Source: Cenococcum geophilum 1.58
Taxonomy: Eukaryota; Ascomycota; Dothideomycetes; Gloniales; Gloniaceae
Length of the DNA: 64,000 nucleotides
Assembly: GCA_001692895.1 (NCBI GenBank)
Contig: KV748267.1
Coordinates: 186,001-250,000 of the forward strand
Direction: 5' to 3'
The notes below the pieces were generated by a model that saw nothing but the letters and a program-made list of their open reading frames with translations, was not told where the DNA came from and made no database searches. The translations under genes and the position numbers were made by a program. Shown one piece after another: positions 34,992 through 46,799 of the stretch. Numbering within the stretch: the stretch's first letter is position 1; every line of letters begins with the position of its first letter.

Positions 34992-36416
34992 TATAGTTTC
35001 CGAGATAGAGTTATTTATAGTAAACTTAGTAAATATAAGCCAGTTAATTTAGTCATTTTATAAATATAACGTGTATATCTGAATATACTATTCTATTATA
35101 GTATTTATACGTTCTATTTAACCGTCCGTTTCTAGGTAATATACTATAAATAGTAGTGCTTTAATATAGAGTTAGGTAGTTAGTTTTTTTTAAAATATAG
35201 AGATAAACTAGCTGCCTTTATTAGAGATAATTATTTTAGGGAGTCTATAGAGTTTTTATACGTAATCTAGGAATAGTTAGGCGATAGTAGGTATTAATAT
35301 ATTAGGGCAGGCAATTAGGTATCTTATCTTTAATAGTTAGTCTATAACTACTATAATGTTTATATAGCCTTTACTTATAGGGAGGTTAACAATAAAGTTA
35401 ATTAAGATATCCTTCCATCTTTAGTTTAGAATAGGTAGTAGCTTTAATAGGCCGTTATATATCTCGTGCGAAGCTTTAGCTTATTAGTAGATATAGCAGC
35501 TAGAGACGCACCTTTATATTATATTATATATATTTAGCTAGTAATACTCCCGTTAGAGTAGCTCTAGGGTTTTTCCTTAGCCTAAGTAGCCGGCTACTAG
35601 TAAGTTATATACGTGTTTAAGGAGCTTAAGCTTAAGCTTATTATAATTAGGGACAACTAAATGGTTTTAGTAGTATAAACGGTTTCCATGGGCCTTATAT
35701 TTGCTTAAAGAAATCCTTTTAAAGCGTCTAATACTATCTTATATTAGCTTAAGCGTCTCTTAAATAAACTTATTATTTGGATATTCGTTAACTATAATCT
35801 ATTTAATTAATTAATTAGTTATTTTAAAGACGTGTACTATAAGGTCTTTAATAGGAGGATTAAATAGTTTAGGGCGGAGTAAAGTCTGCTTTTAGTAGAA
35901 ACGCACTTTTTCCAGTACTAGCGCGTCTTATAAGTGTTAGATTAGGGTATTAGGCTTCTAGCCCTAAATACCTAGGTAGTATATAATTAAGAATTGGAAA
36001 TAAGATAAGTATTCTTACTAGCGGGCCTAATAATGACTTAGCTATTTTATAGTCGTAAAGTACTATAGGTTTTTATAATCGCTAAGAACCTTAATTAGGA
36101 ATCTAGCGCCATCTAGTTTAAGTTACCATTATTTAAAACATCTAATAATAGTTAATAGTTTCTTATTATAGATCTTATAGTTATATTTAGCTAGGCTTGG
36201 TTATCTTAAGAAGTATGCTATAGGGTGTAATACTCTATCCTTATTATATTAAGACAGAATGCCTTTAGTGACGTAGTTAGATAAATTAGCTTCTATAACA
36301 CTTATTTAGTTTAGGTTAAAGTGTTAGAGTATAGGCGCGGTAGTAAATATAACTTTTAGGTAAGTAAAGGCTTTATCCTTCTAGGTTAGAGCTATAAGGG
36401 GTAAAACTAAGGTGGA

Positions 36417-37602
36417 CATATTATCTAAGACTTAATATCGCCACACGCGCGCCTACTTAAGTCCACGCCGCTCTATACTTTAATAGTAAAAGTAATAAAT
36501 TAAATATTCTTAACTATTTTTAGGAACCGCTCTATTGTAAAATAACTAATTACCTAAGTAATATTCTTAATACGTTCTAATAATAATAGATTAAATAGGC
36601 TAAATAGTTTAGGTATTATAGTAAGGAGACCTTAGCTCTATATAGCCGTATAGAAGAGGGCTATTACGTACGCTATAAAGCCCTACTTAACCATTAAGAC
36701 TACTTAATAGTACTTAGCGTTCTCCTATGTAAATAGTATACAATTTTATAAAGTAACGTTAAATCTTAAACACTAGTCCGCCTTCTCTTAATAGTCCTTA
36801 GGCGCTAAATACGTGCGTATAATAGTATTATATAGATTTATCTTAATATAGAACTACGTAAGTATACTAAGGAGCTAGTCCTAACGGTTAAAAGGATAAC
36901 CTATATAGGCCTATTCTAATTTTACCGACCTAATATAATATATAGTAAGCTAGTTACTATAGGTAAGCTAGAGCCAATTAGTAAAATTATTATATATAGA
37001 GCTATAGGGGTTATTTAGAGCCTAGAGTTTAAGCTAGTTAAGGAAGATATTTTTATAGATGCTATATATACTCTAGATAATACCCTTATCTTCTATTATA
37101 GCACTAAACTACTAAAACTTAGTCTTTTTGGTATTAATATAGTATATACTTAGCATTTAAGAGAAAAGATTACTTTTAGTAAAAACGCGCTTTACCCTAT
37201 ATAGATAAACCCCCTTTATTGCGTTGGCGATAAGGTAATAGCTAATCTTTATTATTAACTTATCTTTAATAAAACTAGGTAACGGGAAGATATTATTAAG
37301 TTATATTAGTTTTATTAGATTATATATTAATTAGCATAGCCTAAATAAAGGTAAGTCTAGATAGAATATAATAGTAGCGGTTATTAGCAAATGTATAATA
37401 GACGTATAACTAAGCAATTTATTACGTTTTATGTCTTTAAAGTTTATAGGAGCTCTTTTAATTAGCTTAAAAGTTTATAAAGGTTTACAGAAGATAAATA
37501 TAAGATAATTAATATATCTCTACCTTCTTAGTAATACTATTTATAATACGATTTATTAAATAATAGTTATAATATAGCCTAGATAGCGTTTTAAATACCC
37601 TT
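36417..37602. other. Old RIPed sequence X, left part
   Basis: Begins where homology to element B' ends. It is continuous with 53000-53731 and 59717-60203 once elements E and F are removed (shared TSDs CCCTT and CTAAT). Plus-strand coding-like fragments can be read near 36870-37160 (SLEFKLVKEDIFIDAIYTL, LKLSLFGINIVYT). I do not recognise the protein. It may be a DNA transposon, because the far right end carries a TIR-like terminus. Confidence 0.5.
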
Positions 37603-38176
37603 TGTTACGGCACTGGTAAAAAATAGTAAAACTTAGTTAGTGGATCTTATAAGGAACTAGGAGTTCCTAAGGTTGATATAGTAGAAAAAGGCTTAACTCG
37701 GCACGATTGGTCAATAGAGGATACTATCTATATTTAACACATTATAAACAGCTATCTCCCTACTGGAGTAGCTGCTTGTGGTTTTATCTGGCGCCGTCTA
37801 GTTAGGACTTTACTAGATTAAGGTAAAGCCTCTAATCGGTCCAATTCTATTTATAGCTCGGACTAGATATACCTTGTTATCCTGACTTAGGTCTACTTAG
37901 GCTCCGTATAAGGCGGTAAGTCCTCCTTTACTCCGATTGTTACCTAATTATTACTGTTCGTAATAGAACATAGTAAAACTTCGCACTGGCAAGTTGCTAC
38001 AGATTGCTATATATTGCGGTTATGTAATATAAAAATCTTATAAAATATTAAGCGGCGCTACTCTTCTTCTCCTTTCCTTTCCCTAGCTTTAGATTTTTGT
38101 TTATAGACAATCTAATTATATAGGCTTGCGCGTCTCTTACACTATGCTTATACCTTAATTAATTAAGTTGCTAATA
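37603..38176 (+). repeat. 5' LTR of element E with 323-bp insertion
   Basis: Bases 37642-37964 are absent from the 3' LTR (52744-52994, 251 bp); the lengths agree exactly (574 minus 251). The insertion begins ggatcttataaggaactagg and has an 18-bp imperfect palindrome aggaactaggagttcct near its start. No clear TSD or terminal repeat was found. Confidence 0.8.
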
Positions 38177-38703
38177 TTATCTAAAGTTTATTTACCCTTT
38201 TTTCCTAAAAAGAAACCTAAATATATTTTAAGAATAAGAACTAAAATAAAAACTAGAATAAAAACTAGAATAAGAACTAAAGAATATAAAAAATATATAA
38301 AAGGAATATAAACCCTAAAAATAGAACAGGCACGGACTAGAACCCCTTAAAGAATTTACCTAAAATTATTTAACACCTCTACTACTATGCTAAGAAATAT
38401 AGTAGCTAGTAAAGTAGCTGTAGGACCTTTAAACACCTTAGATAATAAAATAGTTAATATCTTAAACCCCTAGGCAGAGCTAGTAGTAGCTAATACTAAG
38501 ATTAAATAACTGTAAGAGCTGCTTAAAGCTAGAGATACCCCTACTTCCGTATTTAGTGACGAATTATTAAACACCTAGAGACTTACTATAGTCCTTAAGG
38601 CCCTATCTTAGCGCCTTAGCGGACCCACTAAGCCCTATATAGCACTATTGCGGTCTATAAAGGTTGCGGACTATTTATTACTTATAGACGGAATAGACCC
38701 TAT

Positions 38704-41370
38704 TTTTATTTTTATTTTTATTTTTTTATATCCGTTATATTATACTACGTACAATACTGCGCATGCAGCCTCTAGGCTATGGCGCTATAGTTCTATATAC
38801 ATAAATCCTTTTTAGGCAGCTTAATATGTACTAGTAGCTATGTCCTAGTAGTTTATAAATCCCTAAGCTAGGGATTTACAGCTTCCTAATAAGATACTAG
38901 GTTGCTAACAACTATTAGGTAGTGAGAAAACGATAGGAGAATAGAAGAAAAAATTAGAATAAAATTATAAATAATCCTAACGCCTGTCCCTGTCCTTTTT
39001 ATAGTTTATTTCTATTCTTTTGCTTTCTATAGTCTATCTACTAGGACTTTAGTAGGAGTTGCCTCCTTCTAGAGATCCTTCTGCTCTTAGCCACTTCCCA
39101 GTAGCTATTTTTGTCCTACTTAAGAATAGAAAAAGCGCCCTTCTTCCTTTCTTTGTACAAAAAAGCTTCTCTAAGGAGAGAGANGAGCCTATTTNTCTTT
39201 GNATTTCCTTTNTATCTTNCNAATNTAGTCTGCATTCTAGTAAGAGGTGCGTAGGGGTTTATACCGCGGTATAGTCCTTAAAGCATCTACCTTCTTTATC
39301 CTTCCCTATTGTTTTGGAAAAGGATTTAAAGAAGCCTTTTCCTAGTTTTAGTTGAAAGAAAGCTGATTGTAGCTTTTTAGGATATTTATCCTTAGTGGCT
39401 TTAAAAGAGAAAGGGTAGTTTCCTTTACAAATTCTAGTATAGTGTTTTCCTTTGCTTTNNTTCTNTTGCNAATTNTTTTTNCACTNTTCTAGTATCTTTT
39501 CTCTTGCTTNTTTNCCTAGGTGGGCTANGGAAGAATAAGAAGATTGTATTTTTCTTCTAGAGAGGCCCTTTTTAGCTAGTTTATCTGCTATTTCATTTCC
39601 GTAAATTCCTAGGTGGCTAGGGACCCAATAAAAGTTAATAGAGATATTCCTGCTAGCTAGATAGGACAGGTAGTTATATATACTAGTAGTACTATAATAC
39701 AGTAGAGTTTACCATACCTGCTTATCTAGGCCTCTACCTTAGTTTTTTAGTGCTTTGTCCCAACTATAAGCAGTTAGCTACCACCACCAATCGCACGGGG
39801 ATTCTCACCAGTTCTTACGGATATCTTATAATAGGGTTGGCCTAAGTACCAGTCCGCCCCCTAGCAGTCTATATAAGAGTTTCCTCCTAGAGTTAGTACG
39901 CTCTCGTACGGCTTAGGAGCCTTCTATAGCCTCTAGTTTTACGCCTTTCTTTATTGTTTCCGCCGGTACGGGCATAAGCTGCCATTTACAGGGGTTATAA
40001 CTCCCATCTTACGTACCTACTAGCGTAATCCTACGAGGGCGTCGTGGCTGTATTCTGCAATATAAAAGCCTTGGGTGCACCTTCTACGGTTAAGGCCTAG
40101 CCAAAACCTCTCCCGCCTAAGTAACTCCTATTTGCTCCATAAGCATATCTCACTAGTATGCCGTCCTAGCGAGCAGACGGTTCCGTCTGTTAATATACCA
40201 ACACACACATCCGTTCTCTTGAGCCACGTAGTAGTCTCTCCAGCTAGGACGTAATCCTGCCTGCCTACTAGGTGCACTAGGGGTTAGAGCCTAGCTAAGG
40301 GGTAAGGTCCCTAGAGCCAGCAGTGGCTACTACGCACTACGCCCCACAACTACACTAGGTAGTCGTTTCGCGTTACCTATAAGAGTCTCCTTATAACAGG
40401 CCGACTATATCTTATAGAATAGGTTATAGACTAGGTCCCGTGCTAGGCGACCTACCCTACTCCATTCTACTAACTAAGCTTATGTCCCCCCTTTATATAA
40501 GCTGGCCTGTGTTTCTAACTATCGAGTCCTCGTATAACTGGCCTATAATTCCTTAAAGCCTCCCCCATATATATATGCGCAGGCTGCGTGCACCACGCCT
40601 ATTAAGACCCTCCTGTAAGTCACCTGGTCGCCATAGGGCCGTCAAAGCTAGCCTGTGTTTCCGCTACCTAGAGCTTTGCCCGTGTTTCCACCTTGTAGAG
40701 CCGTCCGGTCGCTGTCGCGTCGCCGTTACATCACTGTCGCGTCACTGTCTCGTCCAGGTCGCGCGCACTACGCCTATTAAGACCCTCTTCTAAGTCTCCT
40801 GGATATACCAGATAGGCTCTCGTAGAGGGGCCTTAACGAGTTCTCTAGGTAGGGCCTTAACAAGTTCTTCGCGGTGGCCTTAGGGCCTTAACAAGTTTCA
40901 TACGAGGTATCTGCAACGCGTTAACCTTAACAAGTTCTTATAAAAAGGGTTTCCCTACGCCCTCGTCTTGCGATCTTAGAGCTAGTGCAAGCCCAAGGGT
41001 GTCCTGTTATACAACTAGGACGCGTCTACGTTGACTGGCTGATAATAAGGCCAGTTTCGGGCCTGGCTACGAGCCAGGTAGTCGTATATCGGATGGTTTT
41101 CGTATCCCAGTATCCCTTGATAGGCCTCCCTAGGTGGTAGAGCAGGAGCCTCAAGCGGAGGCAGTAAGGCTCCTGGTGTTGTTGAGGGCGATGCTTTGTA
41201 CGATGGTACGCGTCGCGAGCTTAACACCACAGAACCGCGACGACAGCGTGCTGCACGCGCTGCGACGGCTCCCTACCATCGCCTCTGCACTTGGCCATCA
41301 AAAGAAAACGATTTCCTGATGATGTTTCCACCCGCGGCGACGTGGACGCGTGCAGTAGGGCTTCGCGGGC
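38704..41370 (-). mobile_element. 5'-truncated LINE joined to GC-rich sequence in one insertion
   Basis: One 13-bp TSD gaatagaccctat (38691-38703 and 41371-41383) encloses the whole segment. The left part (38704 to about 39780) is the 3' end of a LINE on the minus strand: A-rich tail, the 3' region shared with C1 and C2, and an ORF2 C-terminus with an RNase H domain (FYWVPSHLGIYGNEIADKLA at about 39650-39590). The right part (about 39781-41370) is GC-rich, not RIPed and not LINE-like. Since the TSD lies outside both, they were probably inserted together, for example by template switching during reverse transcription. Confidence 0.75.
39781..41370. other. GC-rich, non-RIPed island of unknown origin
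   Basis: About 1.6 kb with abundant CpG, in contrast to the surroundings. It contains two copies of a 45-bp segment (acgcctattaagaccctc at about 40595 and 40770) and four copies of a ccttaacaagttc-like motif between 40831 and 40940. Short open frames occur (e.g. minus 41230-41015, ending REAYQGILGYENHPIYDYLA) but none is recognisable or long enough to claim. Confidence 0.6.
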
Positions 41371-44300
41371 GAATAGACCCTATATTTAATAACTAGAAGC
41401 TTTAACTACGGAATAAGCTTAAAGTTAATGCTAACTACTTTCCTACCCCTTGGGCCTAAATGGCCTATATCTTTAGCCGTACTAGCAGGGCTGCCTAAAT
41501 ATACCTACGCCCGCGATATACCAAGGACTTAATAAAGCCTTTTACCTCTAAAAAAGAAATAATTAATTACTTATCTTCTATTTATAAGGACCCCTTTAAG
41601 GTATAAAACGCCTACCTTAATTATAAATGCCTAATATAAAAAATAACGGAGACCTTTTTAGCCTTTTAGACCCGCTTTTTATACTTAGCTAGCTAGGCCT
41701 AAATTCCCTAGGAAGATTTAATATTAGACTTATTTAATAAGCTTACCCTAAACCTGTAGCGGGCCATACTACTAGTTTTTACTACTGTATAGACGCTAAA
41801 GGGACTTATAAATTAGTGCTTAGCTATTAACTAAGGCCTCTATTAAATTAAGGTATATGCTAAATAGTATAAAGCTAGAAACCCTTTAAATTAGACTATA
41901 AGCAACATAAGAACGGCCTATAGTGCCCTAGTATAATCGGTAACTCTCGTAGCACTGGCTATATAGCCTACTACTAATATAGCAGCTAGCCATACAGCCA
42001 GTCCTACTATAGGTCCGGCGAATGCTCGGCCTATATATAGTAGCCCCTATATATAGGCCCTTAGCGATTAAGCCGCCTACTTCTCTTATGGCTAAAAGGG
42101 CTATATTATAAAAGACTGCCTAATAAATACAAAAAGGGACAAAGTTCTATTAATCTAGGAGGATAGTACGGAGTCGGAAAAGAGGATTCCTAGAGAAAGA
42201 CTCCTCTCTAGCGTTAAAAGGGATCAATATATTATATATTAATTTAGGTTAGCTAATTAATAAAAAAAGCTGCACTATTTCTTATACTTTATTCTATAAT
42301 AGATATTAAGTTTTAACCTCTACTTTAGCTAACTCTAAAGTAAATACCTTTACCTTAATAGACACCTAGTGCGCTATAAAGCTGGCTAACTTTTTAAATA
42401 CACCCCTTAAAGAACTGCCTAAACTAATTCCTATTTATGGGTATAATGGATAAATAGGGCTACCTATTATAACTATTTTACGGATTTACCTTTATATTAA
42501 TAGATAAAAGTAGTATAATATCCCCTTCCTTATTACGGACCTAGGAAGCTATAATATAATCTTAAGAAGAAAATAGCTAGCTTATTTAGCTTATAGCTTA
42601 ATATATAGGGTAGACGGCTTATCTGGCCTAAAATTCTACCCCTAACTCCTTCCTTTACAAAAGAAATCAGCATTATAATAGAAAACCTTATACAGCCTTA
42701 GATTAATACTATTTACTAGGCCGATGCTATACGTAGGGACTAGGCCTTTAAGAAAGATATATAGCTTAATCCGCAATAGATTTATATCCTACGCCGCCCC
42801 TAGACTACCTATATTACGCTACCCGTATTAAAGACCTAGAAACTATAAAGAACAGTAAAGAGTATTAGACGCTATACTAAACTAATAAATTAGAGGGATA
42901 ACTTACGGAAGATAGAATAGAAGCTAAGAAAGATTATAAACCCTAAACCGCAAAATATAGTCCGGTAAACGGCTATAAGGAAACCTACAGACCTTCTACC
43001 AGTTAATATCTGCTATATTAGCAATATAGAATTCTACCAGAACTTAGCCTAGCCTAACACTATTACTTTTATAACTAGCTTATACAAAATTAACTAAATA
43101 CTTAAGGAAAAGAAAAGCGAACTTAGTAGATAGGAGGGCAAGCTTATAGATAAGGAGCTAGTAAAATAGAAACTACCCTATTAATATTAGAAGTTTAAGG
43201 ATATATTCTTTAAGGCAGTATCTAATAGACTTCCGCCTTACCAACCGTATAACTATAAGATTAAGATTAAGCCAGATAAGGAAAATACCCTTAGCTTTAG
43301 CCCCCTTTACTAGCAGTTTATTACTAAATTATAGGCTATAAAGTAGTACCTTATTAATAACCTAAATAAGGGTTTTATTAAGCCTAGCTAAGCCCCTTTT
43401 AACTTACCTATCCTCTTTACTAAAAAAGCTAAATAGAGAACTTCGTTTTTATATTAATTACTATAAGCTAAAAAATATAACCCGTAAGGACCGCTATCTA
43501 CTGCCCCTACTTAATAAGATACTAGCCTAAATAAGTAGAGCTAAGGTCTTTATAAAGCTTAATATCCGCTAGGCCTTCTACTAAATTAGGATAAACCCTA
43601 GCTTAGAGGATTTTACTATATTTTAGACCCGTTATAGAATATATAAATATAAGGTACTACCTTTTAGGCTAACTAACGGACTGGCTACGTACTAGCGGTA
43701 TATAAATAATATACTTTTTAACTACCTTAACGACTTCTATACGGCCTACCTAGATAATATTATAATTTACTTTAAGAATAAGCTAAAAATATAAGGAGCA
43801 CGTCTATAAAGTCCTTTAACGGCTCCGCAAGGCTGGCCTCTAGGCTAATATTAAAAAGTTAGAGTTTAGTGTTAAACGTATAAAGTACCTAAGGTTTATT
43901 ATTAGTACGGATAAAATTAAGACTAACCTAGAAAAAATAGCTATAATTACCTAGTAGGCACCCCTACGGACCGTAAGGGGGATATAATTATTCTTAGGTT
44001 TCTGTAACTTTTACTAACGCTTTATTAAAGACTATAGCAAGATTACTAGGCCTTTTAACCACCTTACCTAAAAAGACCAGCCCTTTTACTTTAATACCGC
44101 ATATAAGCAGGCTTTTAATAAGCTTAAGAAACGACTAGTCTCCGCTCCCTTACTCGCCTATTTTAACCTAAAACGGCCCTTAATGCTAAAAACCGACGCC
44201 TTAGACGGCATTATAGCTAGTGTTTATTCCTAGAAGTAAACGGACGGAGAATAGCACCCTATTACTTACTATTTAAAGACTATAGTAAATACTAAGCTAA

Positions 44301-46134
44301 ACTACCTAGTTTACAATAAAGAAATGCTGGCTATTATCTCTAGCGAGTATAGTTAGAAGGGTCCCCTAAGTCTATCTAGGTAGTTTCCAATTATAAGGCC
44401 TTAGAATATTTTATAATAATAAAGGCCTTTATAGCATAGCAGGCGCGTTAGGCAGATACCCTATTTTAGTTTAACTTCCTAATTATATATAGGTTAGGCG
44501 CTACTAACTGTATAAATATACTTATAAGATATAAATAGGACCTAAATTAATAGGTAGCTATAAAGACCTTATTATAGAGCTAGACGCTATTATAGCTAAA
44601 GTACCTTAACTCCTAGATATAGGTAGAACTAAGTATAGGATCTTTAGAAGCTAAGATATACCCTATTAACCTTATAAAACTTAACCTTATTAATAAACTA
44701 CTATAGGTAAACTATATGGCCCCTTCTCTACAGGAGCAACGTAAAAAGGCAAAGGATACTACTAGCCTATAGTCCCTTAAAAATGGATTACTTAAGCATT
44801 AGGTATAACTAGTAGTAGTAAAGAAATAGAACTTACGGACCTAACTTATTACCGAAGTATATAACTAGGTTTCTACGGCCTATTCTAAAAAAAAATAAGA
44901 CCTATAAGATTATTAATGACCGTTACTACTAGCCTAAAATAGCTATAGATATCGACTGTTATATATAGAACTGTAATAGTTGCTATAGGTCTATAATTCC
45001 ACGAGATAAGACCCTAGGACTATTAAAACCCCTTCTAATACTAGAACGCCCTTAGTAGTATATCTCTATAGATTTTTATAAACTACCTCTAGACTGTAAC
45101 GGATATAATATAGTTATAATTTTAGTTAACCGCTTTAGTAAGCTCCCGTTTTTAATTTCCTATTATAAGAATATTAATGCTAAAGAGGCGGCTTAACTAT
45201 ATATCTACTACGTCTACTAAATTTATAGACTACTAGATACTACTATCTCCAATTATAGGCTATAGTTTATATTAGCCTTCTAGAACAAGTTTACCTAGAT
45301 CTTAGGTATTAAGCTAAGGCTTTCTATAGCATATTACCCCTAAATAAACGGTTAGACAGAGGTTATAAACTAATACCTAGATTAAAGACTCCGGCTCTTT
45401 ATTAACTACTTCTAAAATAACTAGGCTAAACTACTACCCCTTATAAACTACGCCCAGGCAACTCTACCCCACGACTCCACTAAATTTGCCCCTATTTAAC
45501 TAGAAATAGGTTACTTACCCCGTACTAGCTTTAACTAGAAAAGACTAAAAGGACCCTAGACCGTACGCGAAAGACTATTTTATAAAAAAGCCTAGTAGTA
45601 CGCTAAGCGCTTAGAAGAAGCCTAGGCGGTAGCTTATATAAATTTAGAAAAGGCCTAAAAATTAATAGAATAGTAGATAAATAAGTATAGGTATAAGCCT
45701 AACTTTACTATAGGTAATATAATCTAGGTTATAATAAAGAACTAAAAGACGGGATAACCTAGCCGTAAGCTAGACTATTAGATAGTAGGACTATATAAGG
45801 TCCTTAAGAAGAGGGGTAACTCGTATAAAGTAAAGCTCCTAGATTTAATAAAGGGTTACCCTATTTTCTTACTAGATAAGCTATATAAAGCTACAGACAA
45901 TCTATTACCTAAATAAAAGAACAAACCTCCCCTACCGATTTAAGTTAATAGCGACGATAAATGGGAAATTGAAGAAATACTAGCCTATAAACTAGTAAGG
46001 AGAACGCTAAAATACTGCATTAGTTAGAAAGGCTATAACCTAGATCCTACCTAGTACCTTATATAGAACTTTATTAGCAGTCCCTCTAAGCTTTAAGAAT
46101 TCTACAGCCGTTACCCTAATAAACTAGGACCCCT

Positions 46135-46503
46135 TGTTATGGGGCATCCCTATAATACCTTATATATATCCACCTGTTTCTACCGACTTAGCAACTAAAA
46201 ACTAACTACAAGATGGCAATCTAATAGCAATCTGCGGTAATATAATAGTAGCTTACTATATTCTACTATATTCTACTAAGTTCTATTAAATCCTACTAAG
46301 TTCTACTAGGACTACTACCTAAATCCTATCCTGCTCTATATACGTGTTAATTAAGCAACTAAGTCCATAATATATACCCTTTCTTCCCGTTTTCCTACCT
46401 TCTTTCCTTATATAACGTCTTAACTTCTTACACAGTTTATATATATAGCTTAATAATATCTACTTTGCTATATATTACAGCCGCTTATACTTACTCTATA
46501 ATA
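46135..46503 (+). repeat. 5' LTR of element B
   Basis: Pairs with 52228-52596 at equal length. Starts TGTTATGG; the end aaca has become aata. Confidence 0.9.
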
Positions 46504-46799
46504 CTACGTTGCGTTAATGTAACCGACTACCGACACTGTGCTGAGACATAAGATTACCGCTTGGAAGGCTCCAAGACAGCGTCAACGCCACCCTATATAT
46601 TGATTGCAGATTAATATTGCTTGCAGATTATTGTTCCCATTTAAGTTACCTATTACCCCATCATGTCTTATTACCTCTACCTTCTTCGTGTATATATAGA
46701 GGCTTTAGAGCTACATTCACAATTAAGTCGTTCATTTAATTCTTCGCACTGCAAAGCTTACAGTTAACTTTATATACTACCTTTAAAATATAGAATAAC

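Larger units (their letters stand above)
23463..36416 (-). mobile_element. Truncated Ty3/gypsy element B' (minus strand), split by nested insertions
   Basis: Three separated pieces match, in reverse orientation, the 3' part of complete element B. LTR plus 3' end 23463-24006 corresponds to B about 52596-52020. 26409-26877 corresponds to B about 51985-51540, and 34997-36416 to about 51540-50075. The interruptions are LINE C1 (24020-26395) and chromovirus D (26883-34991), each with its own TSD. Similarity to B stops abruptly near 36416, where unrelated sequence X begins, so the 5' half is missing. The recoverable coding content is integrase and part of the reverse transcriptase, heavily RIPed. 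Confidence 0.8.
38397..46134 (+). pseudogene. Degraded gag-pol of element E
   Basis: ATG near 38397 (MLRNIVASK). Gag is interrupted at 38703 and resumes at 41384. Reverse transcriptase about 43430-44000, RNase H about 44180-44560 with a short deletion compared with D near 44340, integrase about 44840-45650, chromodomain start about 45960. Stop density is higher than in D, and Cys of the zinc knuckle is replaced by Tyr. It cannot be translated. Confidence 0.8.

Noticed and set aside
36448..36460. gcgcctac as the left 8-bp target duplication of sequence X (right side cgcctacc)
   Set aside because: The adjacent sequence does not resemble the TTATCT terminus at 60203, and 7-8 bp matches occur by chance.
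40575..40793. 72-codon frame in the GC-rich island, and the frames at 41015-41396
   Set aside because: GC-rich sequence opens frames by chance; several overlap on both strands and none shows a domain.
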